Shown piece after piece: positions 9,801 through 17,600 of a DNA stretch of 55,426 bases. The first letter of the stretch is position 1, and every line of letters begins with the position of its first letter. The notes under the pieces are model-generated. The model made no database searches. It saw only the letters and a list, made by a program, of their open reading frames with translations, and was not told the origin of the DNA. The stretch is from Flavobacteriales bacterium UBA3364 (GTDB lineage Bacteria; Bacteroidota; Bacteroidia; Flavobacteriales_F; PHOS-HE28), in NCBI GenBank assembly GCA_002360495.1, contig DEQO01000021.1, forward strand, positions 1 to 55,426, read 5' to 3'. The translations under genes were made by a program, and so were the position numbers.

Positions 9801-9925
9801 AAGGTGAGGGCCAATACCTGGCGGTACCCTTCAGGCTCATGACCTGAAAGGCAATGCTCCAGGTAGTGCTTCACCAGCGTATGCGTTTTCCCGGCACCGG
9901 CGGAACTGTGGAGGACCTTGAACAT
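6809..9925 (-). CDS. AddA-like UvrD/RecB helicase-nuclease
   Basis: 1038 residues, a superfamily 1 DNA helicase with a C-terminal nuclease domain. Walker A is SSAGAGKT at residues 7-14. Further helicase motifs are ALTFTNKAAAEMKERV, ISTIDAFTHRV, the DEFQDTS Walker B motif, LVGDAKQAIYRWRNG, VMTVHKSKGLQFPVVILPD and NLLYVAFTRPEQRLY. A PD-(D/E)XK nuclease is visible near the end (D985, then EFK at 993-995, followed by QVRAYLD). It should act with the AddB-like protein encoded at the left edge to resect DNA ends for recombination. The two genes are split by about 5 kb, whereas addAB genes are usually adjacent. A TAACTTGC promoter-like box lies 9 nt before the ATG. Confidence 0.9.
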   Translation of the reverse strand: MFKVLHSSAGAGKTHTLVKHYLEHCLSGHEPEGYRQVLALTFTNKAAAEMKERVLDYLERLSNGAVNDGPMPDLADHLKKVCKVDDATLQERADAVLGHMLHHWSDVAISTIDAFTHRVVRPFARDLRLDHDLRMTTEQTYYRERAVDALIEAAGSDPRITELLTQACLQLLHEERSWDPSKPLLDLSNELLKEGAIKPLEKMRSLSVGEIVPLIDRLNRDGVLFRRRVNALGKAGLDLFAQHGLGEADVAYGKGGILGYFRKLSQFTDAWDAPGPQALKPLTTGKWNTAKATPDAIAALEGIADRLKCLFEEADSIREKDLRTYLVQRAVARELLPAFALHELDTKLEALKQADGVAFFGDLTRRVAEVVKNERVPFIYERLGERYRHFLIDEFQDTSLLQWNALLPLIENALSSGGSTLLVGDAKQAIYRWRNGEVRLFVDLPNVFGRGDDPEEAEREATLIRSYCEGERLDHNRRSAKRIIAFNNALFGALAQQLPHDLRAVYDRHDQRTFHADEGIVSIERAGPGVKGVELQQAILDHALRNFDRALADGFSPGDIAILVRSKRIGRAIAAHLLEHGHAVISPDGLQLAADPAIQLLIELLRFLHAGEAVAAVRVLQWQAIVAADRAGSTTPVRLFTPGNDLPDPAALVAQWLSDHGQPRLRTTLTGLVTELARAHGLKPAEDAAVLTLLDEVHKWTTDHAQDIGGFLEHWDRSGGERSTATPEQGQAVQVMTVHKSKGLQFPVVILPDARMSSNTNHGELFWVDPGEAVPELEVALIRDSRTSRSAELPEMIEEDGLRTLDALNLLYVAFTRPEQRLYAFVPDGTDAVTKGLIEFIAANEQLVRPGGSVEPPRKKRSTEAAGPLFDITTDQGPPTLTIRFEAPDDWDPADPDPRRAFGTAVHETLAATRTADDLPRSLQRAVSAGDLTEEQSAALLRHLGPRINSPDLAPWFAPHLDVRAEAALITADGHSLRPDRLVFDGDRVRVLEFKTGAPSQAHEHQVRAYLDLLRQLGHREVEGAVWYLSDGRLHPVT

Positions 9926-9934
9926 GGTTGGCCG

Positions 9935-9942
9935 GCAAGTTA
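9935..9942 (-). promoter_or_regulatory. Putative -7 box of the AddA-like gene
   Basis: TAACTTGC on the minus strand, 9 nt before the start at 9925. The same octamer occurs before the gene at 34856-35287. Confidence 0.35.
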
Positions 9943-10005
9943 GCCGTGCAGGAACAGCGGATGATCAAGCTGCGTCCCAACGACCCCGGTGGCTTGTATC
10001 CACCG

Positions 10006-10013
10006 TATTTTTG
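10006..10013 (+). promoter_or_regulatory. Putative -7 box of the MbnP/di-heme operon
   Basis: TATTTTTG is an exact match to the Bacteroidetes TAnnTTTG box and lies 40 nt before the MbnP ATG. No -33 TTG at the usual spacing is present. Confidence 0.5.
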
Positions 10014-10053
10014 TGTGCTGAAGTCTCCGAACTCGTTCCGTTCAGGTCTCGCC

Positions 10054-10824
10054 ATGATGCACACCCCTTTCCGTACCCTCCTCGCCCTTCTGCTCCCGTT
10101 GGCCTTTGCAGGTTGCGGGCCCGATGAAGAGGTGGAGCCGACACCCATGCCCCCTACGACAACGGGCACATTGCGCATCAAGGTCGTCCCGGAATGGGAG
10201 GGGGGAGCGTTCGCCATGAACAGTGTGTACACCAATGTGAGCGACTACCGCGTCAAGGTGGAGGCGATCAAGTTCTACCTGGGTGATGTACGGGTGCTCA
10301 ATGGTTCCTCGGAAACCATGGTGAAGGACATCGCGTTCTTCAACCTCGGTGAAGGCCGTGACACCCTACTGGCGACCGTTCCGGCCGGCACGTGGACAGG
10401 TTTGCGCATCGGCTTGGGCGTACCACAAGAATTGAACGATGCCGATCCCATCGTCTACCCGTCGGGTCATCCGCTGGACCTTGCCAATGCCATGTACTGG
10501 ACCTGGTCGCAGGCCTACCGTTTCCTGATCTTCGATGGCCGGTACGACCTTGATGCGGGGGGTACCGATCCACCGGCCGAACCGTTCTCGATGCACACGG
10601 GGCTGAACGAGTGCTACATGGAATTCGACCTGGACCTGGGTACTGGAGTTACGATCACGGCGGGAAACACGACCACGCTCACGGTCCATTTGGCCGTGGA
10701 CCACTTCTTCTACTCCGGCACGGAGACCTTGGACCTGGCCACGGAGAACCAAACGCACGGCACGAACTTGCCGCTGGCCTTGGAACTCAGCAATAACGCG
10801 GCGCAGAGTTTCAGCGTGGAGTGA
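10054..10824 (+). CDS. MbnP family lipoprotein (copper-binding family)
   Basis: 256 residues. The ATG at 10054 gives a lipoprotein signal peptide ending LAFAG with lipobox Cys21, followed by an acidic run (PDEEVE) that may act as a Bacteroidetes surface-export signal. The body has the MbnP pattern: TLRIKV near the start, IKFYLGDVRV, a central GLRIGLGVPQELN, the aromatic segment MYWTWSQAYRFL, and a C-terminal AVDHFFYSG followed by ENQTHGTNLPLA. In known MbnP proteins a tryptophan is oxidised to kynurenine by the di-heme partner MbnH, creating a copper site; candidate tryptophans here lie in PEWEGG, AGTWTG and MYWTW. The last codons overlap the GTG of the next gene by 4 nt. Copper binding and Trp oxidation are inferred from family and context. 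Confidence 0.82.
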   Translation: MMHTPFRTLLALLLPLAFAGCGPDEEVEPTPMPPTTTGTLRIKVVPEWEGGAFAMNSVYTNVSDYRVKVEAIKFYLGDVRVLNGSSETMVKDIAFFNLGEGRDTLLATVPAGTWTGLRIGLGVPQELNDADPIVYPSGHPLDLANAMYWTWSQAYRFLIFDGRYDLDAGGTDPPAEPFSMHTGLNECYMEFDLDLGTGVTITAGNTTTLTVHLAVDHFFYSGTETLDLATENQTHGTNLPLALELSNNAAQSFSVE

Positions 10825-11837
10825 AGAACGTGCTCCATACCGCGTTGGTGTGTACGCTCCTGATCGTCGGCTGCCGCAAAGATCCAGCCATTCCCATGCC
10901 GCAGACGGATGCTCCGTTCCCTCTGCAACTTCCCGCCGGCGCTCCTTTCCCGGAGGTCCCCGATGACAACCCGCTGACCGTGGCTTCGGTGCAATTGGGC
11001 AAGGCCCTGTTCTTCGATCCACGCTTATCGCGCGACGGCACTGTTTCCTGTGCTTCGTGCCATCATCCTGATCGCGCGTTCAGCGATACAGTGGCCCTCA
11101 GCGTGGGCATCGATCAGCAGACCGGTGGGCGGAATGCACCTTCCCTGGCCAATGTTGCGTACCATCCCTACTTCTTCCGCGATGGAGGGGTATCAACGCT
11201 CGAGCGGCAGGTGATCGCGCCGGTGCAGGACCCACTGGAAATGGACCACAGTCTCGAACTCGCAGCTGCCGCCGTAAGCGGTGATGTCGAGTACGAACAA
11301 CTGAGCCGATCGGCCTATGGTCGACCGATGGATGAGTTCGTCGTCACACGCGCCATTGCCAACTACGAGCGGACCTTGATCAGCGGTTGGTCGCGCTTCG
11401 ACCGGTATTTCTACCAGAACGACGGTACGGCCTTGACCGATGCAGAAGTGCGCGGCTGGGATCTTTTCCGCAGTGCCGCTTTGAATTGCACGGTGTGCCA
11501 CAACGGGTTCGACCTGAGCGACCATTCGTTCCAGAACATCGGCCAATACCTGGACTATGCCGATCCCGGTCGGGAGCGCATCTCATTGGATCCGCTGGAC
11601 AATGGCAAGTTCAAGGTACCGACGCTCAGGAACATCGCCTTGACCGGGCCTTACATGCACGACGGGTCCATCCCCACGTTGGACGGGGTGATCGACCACT
11701 TCGCCAGTGGCGGCCTGCCACACCCGAACAGAAGCCCATTATTGCCGAACTTTGCGTTGAACGCCGACCAGAAAGCTGACCTGATCGCCTTCTTGAACGC
11801 GCTCACCGACGAACGATCCATTGACCAGGTGCCATGA
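10821..11837 (+). CDS. Di-heme cytochrome c peroxidase family lipoprotein (MbnH/MauG-like), first copy
   Basis: 338 residues, starting at a GTG that overlaps the MbnP stop by 4 nt. The signal peptide ends LLIVG before lipobox Cys18. The two haem c motifs are CASCH (77-81) and CTVCH (223-227). Family signatures are LGKALFFDPRLSRDG, GRNAPSLANV, FRDGG, VPTLRNIALTGPYMHDGS and LIAFLNALTD. Members of this superfamily either reduce peroxide (CcpA) or oxidise protein side chains (MauG, MbnH). Position directly after mbnP argues for the MbnH-type activity. It is probably periplasmic or surface-exposed and lipid-anchored. A stop/start overlap (ATGA) links it to a second, diverged copy. Confidence 0.85.
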   Translation: MKNVLHTALVCTLLIVGCRKDPAIPMPQTDAPFPLQLPAGAPFPEVPDDNPLTVASVQLGKALFFDPRLSRDGTVSCASCHHPDRAFSDTVALSVGIDQQTGGRNAPSLANVAYHPYFFRDGGVSTLERQVIAPVQDPLEMDHSLELAAAAVSGDVEYEQLSRSAYGRPMDEFVVTRAIANYERTLISGWSRFDRYFYQNDGTALTDAEVRGWDLFRSAALNCTVCHNGFDLSDHSFQNIGQYLDYADPGRERISLDPLDNGKFKVPTLRNIALTGPYMHDGSIPTLDGVIDHFASGGLPHPNRSPLLPNFALNADQKADLIAFLNALTDERSIDQVP

Positions 11838-12952
11838 AGCAACGGAACGCCGTGACCTTGATGCTGGCCTTGGGAACGGTCCTGGGCCTGGCAGGCTGCC
11901 ACAATGATCCGGACGAGATGCCGGCCCCGGTCGATACGGTCCCGGCGGGTACGCCATTGACGGTCGATATCCCAGCGAACTTCCCGCAGATGCCGATCCC
12001 GGAGGACAATCCTTTCACGGAGGAGGGAGTGGAACTGGGTCGATTCCTGTTCTACGACGAGCGTCTATCGGGGAATAACACCATGTCGTGCGCGTCGTGC
12101 CATTCGCCGGAGGCTGCCTTCACGGATGATGGCAACCAGTTCAGCACGGGCATAGATGGCATTGTCGGTACGCGCAACTCGATGGCCTTGATCAATCTGG
12201 CGTGGGACACCCGTTATTTCTGGGACGGCCGTGTGCTAACGTTGGAGGACCAGATCCTGCGACCGGTGATGGATCCGATCGAGATGCACGAGACCTGGCC
12301 CAACGCGGTGGCGGAGATCCAGGCCCATGCCGCATACCCGCCCATGTTCGAATCCGCTTTCGGGACATCCACGGTGGATTCGGTCCTGGTGGCGAAAGCG
12401 ATCGCACAGTTCCTGCGCACCATGATCAGTGGCAACTCGCGCTTCGACAAGTTCCAAAGGGGAGAAGGGCTTCTGACCGTGGACGAGCAACTCGGGCTTC
12501 AACTCTGGCAGCTCGAAGGTGGGGATCCGGCATTGGGGCTCGGCGGGCAGTTCGGCGCGGATTGCTTCCATTGTCATCCGACGGCAGGAGGTCGGTTGAC
12601 GGACGGTCAATTGCACAACAATGGCCTGGATGCGGAATTCACCGATCTTGGAGCCGGTGGCGTGACCGGCCTTGCGGAGGACATGGGCCGTTTCAAGACG
12701 CCTACGTTGCGGAACATCGCACTTACCGCACCTTACATGCACGATGGCCGTTTCCAAACGCTGGAGGAAGTGGTCGAGCACTATAATTCAGGAGGTCAAC
12801 AGTCCCCCACGGTCGACCCTTTCATGAAGTTCGGGCAAGGTGGGCTGGAACTGACACCGGAGAAGAAGCAACAGTTGATCGCTTTCCTGAACACGCTCAC
12901 GGATATGGACTTCGTGAACAACCCCGCGTTCCAGGATCCGGGGGAACCGTGA
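11834..12952 (+). CDS. Di-heme cytochrome c peroxidase family lipoprotein (MbnH/MauG-like), second copy
   Basis: 372 residues; the ATG overlaps the previous stop (ATGA). The signal peptide ends VLGLAG with lipobox Cys22. Haem motifs are CASCH (86-90) and CFHCH (244-248). Shared signatures with its neighbour are LGRFLFYDERLSG, GTRNSMALINLAW, FWDGR, TPTLRNIALTAPYMHDGRF and LIAFLNTLTD. It is longer than the first copy because of insertions around the second haem, including GGDPALGLGGQFG. The two enzymes are clearly paralogous but diverged, which suggests different roles, for example sequential oxidation of MbnP or separate peroxide-handling and protein-oxidation steps. Which copy is the true MbnH equivalent cannot be decided by eye. 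Confidence 0.85.
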   Translation: MKQRNAVTLMLALGTVLGLAGCHNDPDEMPAPVDTVPAGTPLTVDIPANFPQMPIPEDNPFTEEGVELGRFLFYDERLSGNNTMSCASCHSPEAAFTDDGNQFSTGIDGIVGTRNSMALINLAWDTRYFWDGRVLTLEDQILRPVMDPIEMHETWPNAVAEIQAHAAYPPMFESAFGTSTVDSVLVAKAIAQFLRTMISGNSRFDKFQRGEGLLTVDEQLGLQLWQLEGGDPALGLGGQFGADCFHCHPTAGGRLTDGQLHNNGLDAEFTDLGAGGVTGLAEDMGRFKTPTLRNIALTAPYMHDGRFQTLEEVVEHYNSGGQQSPTVDPFMKFGQGGLELTPEKKQQLIAFLNTLTDMDFVNNPAFQDPGEP

Positions 12953-13020
12953 TGGGGGTCAGGAACCTGCCGTTTCCATGGCACGGGAGTATCCTGTAGG
13001 AAGGAACTGCTGATCGCTCA

Positions 13021-14511
13021 CTACGCCGCCACCATGGCCGCCACTTCCGGCGACCACGTGTAGCACAGCATCCGGTCGGCGAAAATGGACGGTTTGAAGA
13101 TGCTGCGGCCCTGGAGCATGCGTGCGCACTCCTGTACGCCTTCGGTGATGCTCGGGTGAGGATGTACGAGTTCCGCGATCTCGCGGATGGGGGTGCCCAG
13201 CCGCATCATCAACGCCACGGCTTCGATCGCGCTGGAGGCATGTTCACCCACGGCACGCATCCCCAGCACGCGCATCTCATCATCGTTCGTCACCAGTACC
13301 TTGAAGAAGCCCTTGGTACGGCGCATCGCAATGGCACGGGCCAGGCACGAGTAATCGATGCGGGCCATGCGGTAGGGGATGTTCCGCTTACGGCATTCCT
13401 GTTCGTTCAGTCCCACGCCGGCCACTTCCGGGTCGAGGAACATGATGGTGCTCACGTTGTCATAGCTCAGTGGGTCGTGCTTCCCGGCCCAGATGTGTTC
13501 CACGGCGTGGCGCCCTTCCATCTCGCCGAGGTTCACGAGCATATTGGTAGCTGTGGCATCACCAACGACGTGGATGTTGGGTTGTGACGTTCGTGTGTCG
13601 TTCACGCGAATGAGACCTGTGGCGGGATCCGTCTCCACTGAAGCGTGTTCCAACCCGAGTCCCTCGACGTTCGGGGTACGGCCCACGGAAAGCAGCGCTT
13701 TCTCGACACGCACTGTTTCACTGCGGCCGTCGGAATAGGAAAGGGCGTATTCCACTTCACCATCGACCACGGCAATGCGGTCGAGCTTGGCGGAACGGTG
13801 GATGATCACCCCTTTGCGTTCGAGGTTCTTCGCTACCAGCTCGGAAACGTCCGCATCCTCGAAGGGCAGGATGCGGTCGGCGCGATCGATGAGGTGTACA
13901 CGAGTGGCGCCGAGGTTGCAGAAGATGGTGGCGAATTCGCAGCCGATGACACCGGCCCCGATGATGACGATGCTCCTGGGCAGTTCCTCGATGTTGAAGA
14001 TGCCGTCGCTCGTGAGGATGTGCTTCTCATCCACGGCGATATCGGGTACGCATCGTGGTCGGCTGCCTGTGGCGATGATGACCTGGTCCGCACGAATGTC
14101 GGCTGTGAAGCCGGTGCGTTGGATACGTATGGTATTGGTCCCGGTGAGGCTGGCCTGGCCGCGTTCGTGCCTGAAGAGCACCGTCCCCTCCTTTGTATTG
14201 GAGAGCAATTGCATGTGGCAGGCGTAGAGGTATTTCCGCTCGAAGACGGCTTCGTTCACCGTCTTGCTGATCTCCTCCCAACTCAATCGGAAGGGTTCGC
14301 GGCCACGGGTGCGCATCAGCTCATTGGTGCTCGATACACGCTGGGCGATCTCCCAAAGGGTCTTGGAGGTCAAGGCGCCATTGTATATGCCCGTGCCGCC
14401 GATCCGGTCGCGCTCCACCAGCAAGGTCCGTTTGCCAAGGTCGATGGCGCGCATGGCGGCCGCGTATCCCGCTGGGCCACCGCCGATCACGCATAGGTCG
14501 AAGTGCTCCAT
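13021..14511 (-). CDS. Pyridine nucleotide-disulfide oxidoreductase family flavoprotein lacking the redox cysteines
   Basis: 496 residues with dihydrolipoamide dehydrogenase/SthA architecture: FAD-binding GGGPAGYAAA (10-19), a central NAD(P) Rossmann motif IGAGVIGCEFATIF, LLSVGRTPN, the second FAD motif IHVVGDAT, and a dimerisation domain with HPHPSITEGVQE (from 450) that keeps the His/Glu pair of disulfide reductases. The usual GGTCxxxxGC site reads GGTGIYNGALTSK (38-50), so both redox cysteines are replaced (Gly41, Ala46). Disulfide reduction is therefore unlikely; pyridine nucleotide transhydrogenation or another FAD chemistry is possible (E. coli SthA also lacks the second Cys). No signal peptide. 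It is divergent from the giant adhesin gene and has no operon partner. Confidence 0.82.
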   Translation of the reverse strand: MEHFDLCVIGGGPAGYAAAMRAIDLGKRTLLVERDRIGGTGIYNGALTSKTLWEIAQRVSSTNELMRTRGREPFRLSWEEISKTVNEAVFERKYLYACHMQLLSNTKEGTVLFRHERGQASLTGTNTIRIQRTGFTADIRADQVIIATGSRPRCVPDIAVDEKHILTSDGIFNIEELPRSIVIIGAGVIGCEFATIFCNLGATRVHLIDRADRILPFEDADVSELVAKNLERKGVIIHRSAKLDRIAVVDGEVEYALSYSDGRSETVRVEKALLSVGRTPNVEGLGLEHASVETDPATGLIRVNDTRTSQPNIHVVGDATATNMLVNLGEMEGRHAVEHIWAGKHDPLSYDNVSTIMFLDPEVAGVGLNEQECRKRNIPYRMARIDYSCLARAIAMRRTKGFFKVLVTNDDEMRVLGMRAVGEHASSAIEAVALMMRLGTPIREIAELVHPHPSITEGVQECARMLQGRSIFKPSIFADRMLCYTWSPEVAAMVAA

Positions 14512-14661
14512 ATCGAACGCCTTGGGTTGCCGGTGGAACCGGTGTTGTGCCGCCGTTGTACGGGATCGGCGTCACAGGGTTCAGGCACTGGACACCCCTT
14601 GGCGGGATGTATCCTTCTTAGGACCCGGGCCGTAGGAAGGCACGTGAAGGACCGTGTGTCG

Positions 14662-17600
14662 ATGAACGCGTGTCGGGTCGTTCCTGCGATCTGCATGGCC
14701 CTCATGGTATCGTCCGCCGCAGGCCAGTGTCCGCAGCTTTACGATTACTATGGGACGCCTTCCGCTGCACCGGAGTGGTACAGCTGTTCCGGGAACAACT
14801 TCGCCCTCCTGATCGCTACTCCCCAGTCCGTCGGCAATTTCACGATCGACTGGGGTGACGGTAGCCCGCTCTATGCCGGAGCTTCGCTGGTCGCACCACA
14901 GACGGTCAGCCACGTCTACCTATCCGCAGTGGCGGAGTACACCGTAGTCTTCACTGAACTCTCCTCCGGTTGTGTGGTCACCGGCACATTGACGATGGAA
15001 GAGAGCAGCAGTGCTTCGATCCAGATCCCCGTAGGTGGTTTGACGCAGGTATGCGCACCGGAAGATGTGGAGTTCATCAACAGCAGCACCAACGTATCAC
15101 CTAACACGGTGTTCACCTGGGACTTTGGAGATGGTTCGCCGATCCTCACGTTCGACCATACCAACTGGGGACAGACCATTACGCATACCTACCAGCAGGG
15201 GACCGTGGATTGCGAGACCACTGTCCGGCTCACAGCGGAGAACACCTGCAACGACCTGCAGGGCGGACCCAGCATCGCAACCTTCAACCCGATTCGGATC
15301 TGGGACATCGACAATGCCACCATCGCGCCAAGTGCCACCCTGCTTTGCTGGCCGGACCGCACGGTGACCTTCGCGAACACCACGGACCGCAACTGCCTCA
15401 ACCAGGGCAACATTTTCCAACGCTACGAGTATTGGAATTTTGGTGACTACTGGGGCGTCGGTCAGGACAGCATCATCGACTGGACCCCGTGGCCGCCCAC
15501 TTTCCCCCGCACGATCCAATACCCGGCCATCGGCAGTTATGAGGTCATGCTGTTGGACAGCAACTATTGTGGGATCGATACGGCCTTCGTCACGATCAAC
15601 ATCGTACCACCACCATCGGTGTCCTTGACCGCTACGCCGAACCCGGTCTGTGCCGGTTCGCTGGTCACGTTCAACGAGACCACGACCGGCGGGGCCAACT
15701 ACTACCAATGGAATTTCGGCGCTGGTGCAGGCTTCCAGTGGACCGGTGCAGGGGATCAGGCGCACACCTACAACACTGCCGGAACCTACACGGTCAGCTA
15801 CACGGCCAGCATCCAAGGAGCTACGGCCGGTTGTGCGGATACGGCCACGGTGGTGGTCGATGTGCTACCCAGTCCAACGGCACTATTCACCGTGGACAAC
15901 GATGCCGCATGCGACCAGCTGACCGTCGCTTTCACGAACAGCTCGGTGAACGGGATCGATTTCTTCTGGGATTTCGGCGATGGCACGACCAGCGCGTTGC
16001 AGGACCCGCCGCCACATTTCTACGGATCACAAGGATCGTACACGATCACCCTTACTGTCGAGAATTCCCAAGGCTGCGAGGATGTGGCCTCCCAGGTGGT
16101 GAACGTCTACGAACCACCGCAAGTGCAGATCGGTGCGCAGAACGTATGCGAGGGCGTCATTGCCCAGTTCGCCGACCTCACGGTCACCGAACCCGGTAAT
16201 CCGATCATCGGTTGGGCTTGGGACTTCGGCGACGGAGCCACGGACACGGTACAATCGCCGAGCCACCTCTATGCGGCCTCCGGTAACTACACCGTGACCT
16301 TGACCTCCACGACGCCCTATTGCAGCGGGACGGGTACCATGCAGGTGTCGGTCGAAGCAAAGCCCGTGGCCGCCTTCGTTCCGAGCGCAACCCTTGGCTG
16401 CGCCCCGTTGGATGTCCTCTTCACCAATACCAGTGTCGGTGGTGTGGACGCCATCTGGACCTTCGGTGATGGAGGCGTGTCGAACGCGATCTCGCCGAGC
16501 CACACCTACATCAATGTGGGTACGCAGGACAGCGTGTACACCGCGCAGTTGATCATGAGCACGGCATCCGGTTGCTCCGATACCACATCCACACCGATCA
16601 CGGTAGCGCCGGGCGTACAGGCCTTGTTCAGCCACAATGCCGTACCCGGCTGCGCTCCACTGGCCGTGGACTTCACGAACAGCAGTACGGGAGCGGACAA
16701 CTACCTCTGGGATTTCGGTGATGGCACCACCTCCACAGCAACGGACCCTTCGCATGTCTTCGTCAATACGACCTTCTTCCTGGAGACACGATCCATCCGC
16801 TTGATCGCCAACTCGAACGCCGGCTGTTCCGATACCCTCACGCAGCAGATCCTCGTCTATCCCACGCCGGACTTCACCTTCGTTGCCCAGCCCGATAGCG
16901 GCTGCAGCCCGCACACGGTGACCTTCCCAGCCGTGGTGGGCGCTGTGACCTACAACTGGGATTTCGGTGACGGATCCTCGGGGTCGGGACCTTCCCCGAC
17001 GCACATCTACTTCAACAATACGACGGTCGATGTGGTCTATCCGATCACCTTGATCGCCTCCAACGCGTTCGGTTGTTCGGATACGACGTTCGACCAGGTC
17101 ACGGTGTTTCCGACACCAACGGCGCAGTTGCTGATAGCACCTACCACGGGTTGTCACCCCTTGACCGCCACACTGACCAACCTTTCCACAGGGGCAAGCA
17201 CGATCACCTGGGATTACGGGGACGGGGGATCGGCCGACACCTCGGCCATCAGTCACGAGCACACCTGGTTCAACTTCGCCGGTACTTCGGCCACTACGTT
17301 CCCGATATCGATCACGGCTACCACCGACCACGGTTGCACGCAAACGGCATCCGGACAGGTACAGGTGTTCCCGGCGGTGATAGCCGCGTTCACATCGGAT
17401 ACGGCTGGTTGTGCGCCGCTCCCTGTGGACTTCACCAACGTCAGCACTGGTGCGACCACATACACCTGGTCGTTGGGAGATGGGCAATCGAGCAGCGCCA
17501 CCTCGCCGACGCACACCTACACGAACCAAGGTTTGAACGATGTCTCGTTCGATGTGCAGATGACGGCAACGTCCGCTTTCGGATGCAGCGACACGGCATC

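Noticed and set aside
14607..14617. TATCCTTC as a possible promoter box of the giant adhesin gene
   Set aside because: Two departures from the consensus and no -33 element, so not listed as a promoter.
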